Shown here: piece after piece, positions 53,801 to 61,751 of the stretch | Layout: every line of letters begins with the position of its first letter | How positions within the stretch are numbered: position 1 is the first letter of the stretch | From: Siniperca chuatsi | Taxonomy: Eukaryota > Chordata > Actinopteri > Centrarchiformes > Sinipercidae | Reading direction: 5' to 3' | Length of the DNA stretch: 64,000 bases | Assembly (NCBI RefSeq): GCF_020085105.1 | Contig: NC_058043.1 | Location: 20,293,167-20,357,166 of the forward strand | Program-made: the position numbers and the translations under genes | Notes under the pieces: model-generated | Seen by the model: the letters and a program-made list of their open reading frames with translations, nothing else | Database searches by the model: none | Told to the model about the DNA's origin: nothing

Positions 53801-55331
53801 GTATTTCTCGTCGTGTAATATTAGGATAGCGCCTATTTATATCTTTTGTACGGCTAAGTTAGCTTTCTGTTTATTACTGCTGATTGTTTACTAGCTCGAT
53901 TGCGTTTACTATACAGATCACCGCTGTGTAGATAATCCGTGCTGTTTTTTCTGTTACTTTGTATTTGGATTTAATATTAATACATATTACATTTGTATTG
54001 CATTACAGTTTCACAATATGCCCAGTAAACTTTATGGAAATGAATCATCTGTGTCCTGGAGTTTCTTGGGAGTGTTTAAGCTGAATGGAGCTTAGTCCAT
54101 GACAGTGTGGATTTGCTGCTTTTCCTTGTCTTATGAGACAGTAAACTGGATATCTTTGGGGTTTGGACTGTTGGTCAGATAATACAAGCAAGCTAAAGTT
54201 TTCTCCTTGGGCTTTAGAAAATTGTGAGGGGTAAAATGTGACAAGGAGTTTTAGAGGCTTCCCAGTGTCACCCAAGTTTCCAGACAGTGTCACAATTACC
54301 AGCTTAAGTATAGCAAAGAGCTTTTACCACCCAGGAGAAATGAGAATACTGCAAGCAGCAGAGTAGCAATCATGTTGGGTAATCGCTGTCAGAGGATACT
54401 GAGAAGCCCTGTGAATGGCAGGAAACCTTTCCTTGACCTCACAGACTCGCTTTCTCAAGACTATCTTTGATAGACTGGCTGTCATCGTTGCACAACTACC
54501 TCTGAGGACTTTGCACGACAGTCTACGACACACTGCTTCCAGCGCCATTGAATACCATGAGAGCAGAGTATTTTTGTCTGGGTCTGACCACTGGAGCTGT
54601 CAGTGCCCTAACCACTCATCAGGAGCACCGTGAACAAGCTACATGAACAGTTTAAGACTTTACATTACTCTCATGGCCATACAATCCTGCTATTATCGGG
54701 GGACATTAACTACTCTCAAAGCCAGGAAATGGAAAATTTAGACTTTAACCTTAACAGTCACCCTGTTGTAAAACCTTAGCTACATTGTCCCGAGAAAGGT
54801 TAATTAACTGGTGCTGTAACGTTACTAAGCTCTAACTACAACTTGCACTAGTCAACTTAACACTAGAATAAATGTTGTTTTATTTAAACATACTGGAGTT
54901 GTAATTTACTTTCCCACTGACTCATAAAAAACAATCCATCGCTAACAAGACCGTTAACGTGTCCTTAACCACGTTAAGCGTTAACTTACTCAGAGTTAGT
55001 TGGTTGGGCTAACCTAGTTGGTTGGACAGCGTTATACTCCTGGGACTAGTTAGTGTTTGCTAACTAATCGTTTAAGTGTCGTTAACGTTACATTAATTTA
55101 GCTAGCCGTGTTAGCTTACTCAGGTTAGCATAGCGCTAACATTAGCGGTCACCCAACTATCATTTTCATTCACATTATTACCTCTTTGCTAACGACTGGC
55201 TGCAGTTTTCCCTTGATTTGGCTCCAGCTGACTTGCTGCAGGATGGCCTGCTGTCCGATAATCAGAACAGGGCGACTCTGTGGCTCGGAGTCCCCAGCAG
55301 ACGCCTTGAACTCCAGCACCACGTTCGCCAT
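41864..55331 (-). CDS. npepl1: Aminopeptidase-like 1 (NPEPL1), M17 leucyl aminopeptidase family, 12 exons
   Basis: Predicted cytosolic two-metal aminopeptidase cutting N-terminal residues from peptides. Exons in transcript order: 55182-55331, 46602-46787, 46283-46453, 46038-46127, 45839-45920, 45340-45482, 45134-45211, 44893-44993, 44592-44715, 44206-44382, 43503-43613, 41864-42022. Phases all agree; 523 aa, the same as human, starting [15 protein letters not shown] and ending KRRRLV. The M17 active-site residues are present: K260 ([11 protein letters not shown]), D265, K272, D283 ([10 protein letters not shown]), and D342, E344, R346 in NNTDAEGR. By family knowledge these cover the metal ligands and the catalytic Lys and Arg. 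Intron 1 is 8.4 kb, of which 7.13 kb is an antisense-oriented BEL/Pao retrotransposon; all exons are intact. Confidence 0.97.
46846..46974 (+). repeat. Left half of a family B repeat split by the BEL element (copy 6)
   Basis: 'agattaattgattagttgat' and 'acagaaaattaatctgcaac' form the AT-rich inverted arm. 'taacattagctggttaaaac' plus 'ttctccattgtgtg' then reach the insertion site. The repeat resumes immediately beyond the element at 54110 with 'gatttgctgcttttccttg', so this and 54105-54235 were one contiguous copy. Confidence 0.75.
46970..46974. other. 5-bp target-site duplication GTGTG (left)
   Basis: GTGTG immediately precedes the 5' LTR and is repeated at 54105-54109 right after the 3' LTR. 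A 5-bp duplication is usual for BEL/Pao integrases. Confidence 0.85.
46975..47498 (+). repeat. 5' LTR of the BEL/Pao element
   Basis: 524 bp beginning TGTCATGCCG and ending CCATGACA. It differs from the 3' LTR by one substitution (T/A just before 'cagatcaccg') and three single-base length differences in short homopolymers: an A run and a T run near the left end, and CC/C in 'gttctaccggtc'. It should contain the element's promoter and polyadenylation signals, but I cannot place them confidently. Confidence 0.93.
47650..49127 (+). pseudogene. BEL/Pao Gag region, frame-interrupted
   Basis: The first frame (47650-48411) starts [13 protein letters not shown], has a Ser/Arg-rich N-terminus and an Ala/Glu/Lys-rich coiled segment ([19 protein letters not shown]). 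The reading then moves at about 48180-48250 to the frame running to 49127. That frame holds the retrotransposon capsid-like portion ([51 protein letters not shown]), typical of BEL Gag. A further frame change near 49085 leads into the zinc-knuckle region. As sequenced it is broken. Confidence 0.85.
49130..52387 (+). pseudogene. BEL/Pao zinc knuckles, protease, reverse transcriptase and RNase H, frame-interrupted
   Basis: CCHC-type knuckles ([15 protein letters not shown], then CAECGSAAH) lie near 49245-49330. They are followed by an aspartic-protease-like [13 protein letters not shown] at about 49540 and a conserved [14 protein letters not shown] block near 49950. The RT core reads [33 protein letters not shown] and the catalytic FYVDDAL (about 50910), then [10 protein letters not shown]. 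RNase H-like pieces are [25 protein letters not shown] and [12 protein letters not shown]. Reading-frame changes or stops fall at about 50015, 50100, 50510, 51435, 51560, 51985 and 52385. The domain content is complete but the frame is not. Confidence 0.85.
52399..53553 (+). pseudogene. BEL/Pao integrase segment, uninterrupted 384-codon stretch
   Basis: The last pol segment is open for 384 codons. It has an HHCC-type finger ([12 protein letters not shown] ... CVTCRRLRG) and an integrase core with D in [11 protein letters not shown] in IRSDCGTNF and E in [12 protein letters not shown], the DDE triad. A DUF-type C-terminal region ends in FSPKTDSVT. It begins just after a frame change, so it is not an independent gene but the distal part of a broken Pol polyprotein. 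The stop lies 31 bp before the 3' LTR. Confidence 0.88.
53564..53583 (+). other. Likely polypurine tract region before 3' LTR
   Basis: A purine-enriched stretch (AAAGA, then GCGGGAG) lies directly against the 3' LTR, where plus-strand priming is expected. It is interrupted by CCCC, so the exact tract is uncertain. Confidence 0.4.
53584..54104 (+). repeat. 3' LTR of the BEL/Pao element
   Basis: 521 bp, collinear with the 5' LTR (524 bp); the three missing bases are all homopolymer length changes. It ends CATGACA, followed by the GTGTG duplication. Confidence 0.93.
54105..54109. other. 5-bp target-site duplication GTGTG (right)
   Basis: Matches 46970-46974 on the other side of the element. 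Confidence 0.85.
54110..54235 (+). repeat. Right half of the family B repeat split by the BEL element (copy 6)
   Basis: Continues the family order from the interruption: 'gatttgctgcttttccttg', 'cagtaaactggatatctttg', 'gtttggactgttggtcagat', 'ctccttgggctttagaaaat'. It matches copies at 38225 and 60527. Confidence 0.8.
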
Positions 55332-56657
55332 TTTTGCGACTCGCTAGCTGACGGTGAGCGAAGCGGACGGGCTGCTGTCGTTCACTGATGCAGCCCGGAC
55401 CGGCGACGGCAGCCGGGAGAGGACCGGACCTGGTTTCATTTACAGCGGCTGGAAGTAATCTGCAATCTTCATCAACCTCTACCGGAGACCAGCAGGAACT
55501 ACATGAAGATGTTAATGAAGCAAAACCCCCGGCTATCAGATGAGAACTGAAGCGGTCTGTAGATATGAACATCTGGGCGTGCATCAAGAGGAATTTGTAT
55601 TTGTAGGAAATATTCACACACGTGCATAAATATAAATAAATATCTCCTAATTTTTCTTAATGTCAGACATTGAATGCCAGTCTCCGTCGTGATAAAGGTT
55701 AGTAACACATTTTATCCCTGAATATAGTATTTTATAAATATATCAGATTGATAAAAAAAAAAAAACTGAACCAAAAATTAGTTCAACTTCAGAGAGAAAA
55801 TACTGGGGCAGTTAAAAGGTTGTAGAAATATCAGCAGGCACAACTCCTTCTCAAACCCATCACTGCAGTCTGTCAAATCCTGCACAAAATACAAGCTGTG
55901 AAATTCACTTCTACATTTTTGCTCCAATTGCTGCAGTAAATGTGTGGCAAAACATATTTACACAGTGTGACAGTGTGAAGTCAGCTTGTGTAAGAGTTGA
56001 AAATAATAACATTAATATGCAGATTTAGCATCTTTCAGTGGATTTTGAATTTACTGCTTTATTTTTCATCACTTTATTGAGACATTTTATTTCAATAGAT
56101 ACATTCTTTCTTATGTTTGCACTATTTTATTTTTATTGTTTGGTTTAGTGGAACCTCCTTTGTTAACCATGGAACATGGACTACATCTCATTTCATGTGT
56201 TTTTTTTATACCAAGTATTAAGTAAGCATTTTTGTATACCAAGGTACTATCGGTCTTGCCTATACATATATTACTATGTAATACATTTTCAAAGTATTGA
56301 TCCGGTTTGCTGAAAGCTGAAGTAGCCAACAGGCTCTCTGGGCAAACATTCATACTGCAGACTAATAGATGACTGGTGCAGAAAAAGCTTTCAGTCTTTG
56401 TCCACATCATCATCATCATCATCATCATCTTCATCAGTTAATGATTGGAACTTTAAAAAAAGAATTCCTTTGTGTCATTGTGATGTCATTATGATGCAAC
56501 ATTCTACAACTGTTGAAATCAAACCACCAAACAATTTTAGCTTCACTCAGAAATTCAGCTACTGTCAACGACTATCAGCGACTACGATAACTGGAGTGAA
56601 TAACCATCAACTACAATCATCTACAGCCGACTACATCAGTCTCTCTGTCCAGTCATC
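55332..56657. other. Divergent spacer between npepl1 and the coiled-coil gene
   Basis: npepl1 reads leftward and the coiled-coil gene rightward, so this 1.3 kb holds both promoters. The npepl1 side (to about 55480) is GC-rich with CGs. GCTAAC/GTTAGC words are dense just inside npepl1 intron 1 (about 55000-55150). A trinucleotide ATC run lies at 56404-56436. No coding exon is supported. Confidence 0.55.
56404..56436. repeat. (ATC)n microsatellite
   Basis: About ten ATC units with one interruption, roughly 220 bp upstream of the coiled-coil gene start. Confidence 0.9.
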
Positions 56658-58515
56658 ATGGAAAGAAGATATAACTTGAGAACCAGGGTAAGATTTTCTC
56701 ATTCAATCAAGAGAAACTTTCTGGGCAAACTACAGCAGAGGCCATACTGCTCTTTCACCTCTTCTTATTTAATCTAAATAAGTTTGAACAAACACAATAA
56801 ATCATTTTTATAGACAGGAGATATTTTATTTACAATACAATACATAAAGGCCAGACCAAATGATTGCAGCAGCTTTCTGTTAGACTATCCCATGTTAGAA
56901 TGGACAATGGTGGAAATCAACCAGGTACATTTACTCTGTACTGTGCCTAGGTACAATTTCAGCTACTTTCCATTTGATGCTACATTACAAAGGGAAATAT
57001 TGTACTTTTTACTCCACTACACTAATTAGAGAGCTTAACTTTGCAGATTCAGATTTTTCAGACCAAACATGTAATCAACAAATACAATATGATGCATTGT
57101 TATAGACTAAACTACCCAATACTATATAAAGTAGTTAAAATCATTAAAATGCCAATTACACAAGTACATCAATTATACTTTAAGTACATTTTGCCGATAA
57201 TACTTCCACACTTTTACTTAAATCTAATTTTGAATGCAGGATACTTGTAACATTATTTTTACATTGTGGTGTTGCTACTTCTACTTAAGTAACAGGTCTT
57301 GGTACTTGGTTTTAGCTTAAATGTATATTTATGTCTTTCAGGCATCTGGTAGAGTGCAGACAGGCAACACTACCCAACATTTCAGGCCACAGCAGTATGC
57401 TCCACCTGCAGGGGTGCCTCCCAGCTCGGATGTGCACTCGCTCAGACAAGCTCTTCTTTCCGCTGAAGAAGACAATCTGAAGCTGTCTTACGAAAACGCT
57501 GCCATGAGGCAGCAGATTTCCGACCTGCAGGAAGGAAACAGAAAACTGATGAATGAAAATAGCTGCTTACAGAGGACGTTGGGGAGAAAGCTGCACATGG
57601 CCAAACAGAACATCAACAGGCTGGAAATGGCTTTAGAGGCCACGATGGCAGGCCAGGATGAGTGCAAGAAGAGAGAGGAAACTATCAGAGAGAACGAAAA
57701 GGAAATCTCTTCACTTCGAGAGAGTATCCACGCACAGAAGGAGGAGACAGAAAGAATCAGAGATTTCTGGATGAAGGAATGTGACAAGACGAGGGCTACT
57801 TTTGAGAGCGAACTGAAAACAGTCAAGTCAGTGTGCGACACCCAGCGGAGCACCGACCTGCAGCGAATGCAAACTGACTGTCAGAGGAAGGTGAGCCAGC
57901 TGCAAGAGCAGAACACTGAGCAAGACAAAGTGATCAGCTCCAGCAGAGATGAAATTAAGGCTCGCACAGAGGAGCATTTCATCGTATCGTCCCAGCTCAG
58001 CCTCAAACAGACTGAACTGGACCAGAGCATCAACAAGTGCAATGCTCTGGACGAGGAGTTCAAGAAGGTGCTGGATGAGAGGGAGGAGAGCTGGGAGAGG
58101 AGACTGAAGGAGATGGAGAAGCTGTGGCTGGAAAAAGAAGATGCCCTGATGAAAAAGGCGAGCAAAGCAGAGGAGGAACTAAAGCTTGTGATTATTAAAA
58201 ACATCCATCTTCAGGTCCATCAGCATCTTTCTTTAGAATAATGGTCTCTTTAGATTCTAACGGCTTGTTTCAGAAATTGCCTTCAGAAGTGAAATATATA
58301 TACGCTATCCTTATGTTTTTCAGGAGCTTGTCCTTAAAAAGAACAAGGAGAAGAAGGGGAAGAAGCAAGGCTTCTGGGTTAAAAAGAAGCAGAAAAACAA
58401 GTGGGTGGAGGAGGAAGGACAGAAGGAGAAAAAGGAGGAGAAACTGGGATTCTGGAGCTGGGCACGCAAGAAGAAAAGTGACAGTAAAGTGGAGGAAGGT
58501 GCTGGACAACAGTAA
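56658..58515 (+). CDS. Uncharacterised coiled-coil protein with basic, aromatic C-terminal tail
   Basis: I do not recognise a named family. Three exons (56658-56687, 57342-58214, 58324-58515) join in phase 0 to give 364 aa, starting MERRYNLRTR. Residues about 11-45 are low in helix-forming pattern and Pro/Gln-rich (FRPQQYAPPAGVPPSS). From about residue 48 to 300 the protein is almost continuous Glu/Lys/Arg/Gln-rich heptad-like sequence (coiled coil). The last exon is strongly Lys/Glu-rich and holds two related GFW motifs in basic context (KKQGFWVKKKQ and KLGFWSWARKKK) before ending EEGAGQQ. No signal peptide or membrane segment. The start is supported by a clean GTAAGA donor and phase match; exon 2's donor is the weaker GTCCAT. 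Probably cytoplasmic or structural, but that is a guess. Confidence 0.8.
56908..57305 (+). repeat. Interspersed repeat family A (TACTTAAGTA-type), copy 2
   Basis: Intron 1 of the coiled-coil gene. It shares the ordered words 'gggaaatattgtacttttta', 'atgatgcattgttatagact', 'actatataaagtagttaaaa' and 'tttaagtacattttgc' with 1105-1520, and ends 'tacttctacttaagtaac'. It is better preserved than copy 1 and, like it, sits immediately upstream of a gene's second exon. Confidence 0.75.
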
Positions 58516-58670
58516 ACCATCCATCCCACACCCACCCTGACCCTAACCCCCCTTCATTACCCCTCCACTTTCCACCCCAAACATCCTAATACCTCCTCAC
58601 CCCTCCACCTTCCATTACCCATCCATTTGTCTTATCTTCTTTCTGTAAATATTCTAAATACCTCCTTAAA

Positions 58671-58676
58671 ATTAAA
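58671..58676 (+). terminator. Possible polyadenylation signal (ATTAAA) of the coiled-coil gene
   Basis: ATTAAA variant about 155 bp past the stop codon, followed by a T/G-containing stretch. Confidence 0.4.
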
Positions 58677-60526
58677 AAAGTTCAATTATGTCTGCTTCTA
58701 GACATCTTTCTGACAATAATTTTCATATTAATACAACTGTATGGAATTATACTCCAAGCCCGGCTGTTATAAAGCACTACTTGTCAGGCTGTTAGGGACA
58801 GGCCAGAGTTTAACTCTTGGTGCACATTTACCATCATGTGGAGCGACAGAGGGGCATACTGCCGGCCACCAGGGGTGAAATTCTCTTTTCAGGTTGGATT
58901 AATAAATAAGAAAATAATATCATGTTTTATTCACACTTTTCCTAAGATGGAAAGTGTACAAAACAGCGTACCTTGCAAAGCTATTTAACAACTCAGTTGT
59001 TTGGGGGGAAACCAGCAAAGAGGTTTCCTAGTTTACATGCCTTGTAAGCTAGTTTCACACAAGTATCTGCTGATATATCAGTACCAATCCCTCTATATAA
59101 TCTATGAGCTCAGCTGTTAATAAGCCACTCATATGCACTTTGGTTAAAATCGCTACATAATGCTTAAATGCTCAGATATTCTATTACTCCCATTACTCCC
59201 ATAATGGACTGTTGTGAGTGAGCCTGCAGCACAGCTTTATGCACAACAAAACTTGAATCCATCTTATTAATCACACAAGCTGCACGCACATTTGGGTAAA
59301 ACTGTGTATAAAACTAATTGCTGCAAAGTTTTTCCAAGCATTTTGAAGGGAATTCACAAATTTGATCATACAGATGTCATACAGCCTTATTCAGATATCA
59401 GTTGGTGGAGTATAGTGAGGCTCGAGATCACCAGCGAGGACAAACTCTCTCTGAGAAGAAAAAAGAAATGGTCATAGGAAATTTTTGCTCCAATGGGACA
59501 GTACAGGGGATTCTCAGCTTGCCAGAGGGGCATTTGGGGGTCTTTTGGATGAACCTGCATGAACCCATGTGCCCCTCTGGTGTGACATTAGGGCAAAAAT
59601 CAAGCATGAAAGTGGGGTGCACTAGGGCTGACCATTATCATGGAACTCAAATAGGAAATGGAGAGGAAAAAAAACGCAAAAGCCCTTCTGATGGTAAGGA
59701 TTTATTTGTTTTCTCTCATATGAATGCCATCCATAACTACAATCACACAGAGTATTCAAGTTGGGAGTTACACCCTGAACTCTCAGTAAGATGTACAGAA
59801 GACAGTTTGTTCACATGAAAAGCTGCAACAGAGCAATTCCTAAAGACAAACATTATTTAAAACACTTCACTGCAACTTGTGCTCAGAAACGTCAAATCAC
59901 TCCCCCCCCACTGATTTCATCTAAATGAAACAAGCACATGTTTATACTGAATTGGCTTCTACAGTTATTTGAAAGTTACATTTGTAAAATTCACTTTGTT
60001 TTTTTTTTTGCATAAACCTAAGAAGGACACCCTACTGTAAAATGTAAACTTTCATGTCAGAGTGCAAATAGTTTAAAGCCATTTTAAGATAATACAGAAA
60101 GTATTGATAGGGGAAAAGAAAATCCATCAGGAAAAGGGGAAAATATCAAAGTCTGTGTGTGTTTACATCTTCCACATTATTATTATAAAAACTTGATCTT
60201 TAAAGAGACAGAGGCAGTGATATCTTTGTACCAGTGCAGGTATATTATGCTAATTTCTTTCACAGATGAAAAACAATGATTAAAAAAAAAAAAAAACTTA
60301 ATTCTGTGGGCGCTGCCAATTTTTCTTGTTTTAACTGTAAAATATGTGAAATATTTACTAGACACAGATTTATTGAATGTCAATAAATACTGGACAATGG
60401 AAACAGAGAACGTCACATTTCTAAAAACAATTCATTCATTTTCTAGTGTTTCACAGAGATTATTAGTGGCATTAGATGTGAGCAGATTCTTACGTTTCAT
60501 ATCACAACATTATAGTGACAGGAAAG

Positions 60527-60682
60527 GGATTTGCTGCTTTTCTTGGTCTTACATCAGTGGAAATTAAATACCTTTGGGTTTCAGACTGCTGATCAGAAAA
60601 AAACGAGCAATTTGAAGATGTCACCTTGGGCTCTTAGAACTTGCAATGTGCACTTGAACAAAAAAAAGATTAATTAACTTTT
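60527..60682 (+). repeat. Interspersed repeat family B, copy 7
   Basis: 'ggatttgctgcttttcttgg', 'aatacctttgggtttcagac', 'aatttgaagatgtcaccttg' and 'ggctcttagaacttgcaatg' follow the same order as the other copies, then 'aagattaattaact' as the arm. Confidence 0.75.
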
Positions 60683-61257
60683 ATATTAATCTTTAATTGC
60701 AGACGTGGTGAAATGTCACATTTACTAAAGACAAGACTTTCATGCTCAAAGCCTGAAAGGATTATTAAAACTGTTCAACACATATTTTATTAATTTCTCT
60801 GACATTTTCAGTTGTTTGTTTGATTCTCTGGCTTATTTAACTGAAATATGATACTTCTGTCATACTTGTTATGTAAAATCCAGCTCAAAATGTGCTTTTT
60901 ATTGCACCCACAGTACAGTACACACTGACCTGAGGTTAATTCTCAAAAATTTGGGATTCTTAAGACAATACAAGTAAAAGGTTAACTTCATTTAAAGAAC
61001 TATATATACACTAAACTCTGTAAACTATATCTTTACTACTATACACATGCTTGTGACTTTACTAAACTGAAATGTAACTTATTTAAATCATGATAATATT
61101 AGAATAATAAGGTTATTTGTATCATTGTAGTGTCTGCTACACTCCGGATAGGATAAGAAAATAGAGTCTTAATTGCATAAATGGTTTAAAGCACCTGTTA
61201 GATATTTTAAACAAGTATATTAAGAATTAATGTCTAATATGCAAAATAGCACTTTCA

Positions 61258-61300
61258 GACACACACACACACACACACATACACACACACACACACACAC
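61258..61300. repeat. (CA)n microsatellite
   Basis: About 21 CA units with one CATA interruption, upstream (plus-strand sense) of the ankrd52 stop codon and probably within its 3'UTR. Confidence 0.95.
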
Positions 61301-61751
61301 TCAACTGAGTATTCTTGCACTTGTATTAAATGAGGACGAACACAGGAGACTTTAGGCTTTGGTGGTTAACAAGCTAAGAAATTAAGCCACAGCGGAGGGG
61401 GGTTCAAGAGGAGAGGCTTGTGTAGTGTGCTCATGTTAAAACTTCCATTCATTTCTAATGGTTAGTACTTCATTAAAATAACAAATATAATGTGCTAAAC
61501 TCAACTCTTGTGTCAGAGAAGAAAATCTAAGAGGTCTGCTAATATTAGTGATGTGTAAGACTAGATTTTAGAGAAGCAATCGATGCTACTGGTGCATGAA
61601 CACATAGCGTACAGTACATGCAGCTGCAGATGACACACATGTATAAATGTCATGGAGCTACGCATGACCACACAGGTTCCTGTCTGGAGACTTTGGGCTA
61701 CACTGGGATGAAACACCCATGCAGGCCAGCAGTGCCCGTGCAGCCCTTGAT

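Larger units (their letters stand above)
46975..54104 (+). mobile_element. Full-length BEL/Pao LTR retrotransposon in npepl1 intron 1
   Basis: A 7130-bp element bounded by direct LTRs (46975-47498 and 53584-54104) with TGTCATG...CATGACA ends and GTGTG target duplications. Internal order is Gag, CCHC knuckles and aspartic protease, reverse transcriptase with YVDD, RNase H, HHCC finger and DDE integrase. Integrase comes last, and the frame ends 31 bp before the 3' LTR, leaving no room for an envelope gene. The order and motifs fit BEL/Pao rather than Gypsy or Copia. Orientation is opposite to npepl1. Near-identical LTRs indicate a recent insertion, but the internal frame is interrupted about nine times, so this copy as sequenced cannot make complete proteins. 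I see no canonical TGG-type primer-binding site right after the 5' LTR. Confidence 0.95.
58516..61751. other. Spacer between the coiled-coil gene and ankrd52 3' end
   Basis: Contains the coiled-coil gene 3'UTR (possible ATTAAA signal at 58671-58676), an inverted repeat at 59522-59580, a family B repeat at 60527-60682 and a (CA)n tract near 61258. The right end should include the ankrd52 3'UTR on the minus strand. An open frame of 138 codons at 59402-59818 has no recognisable domain, and I do not call it a gene. Confidence 0.5.

Noticed and set aside
59402-59818. 138-codon plus-strand open frame downstream of the coiled-coil gene
   Set aside because: No recognisable domain or family; it crosses an inverted repeat and lacks promoter or splice support. 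RNA-seq would be needed to call it.
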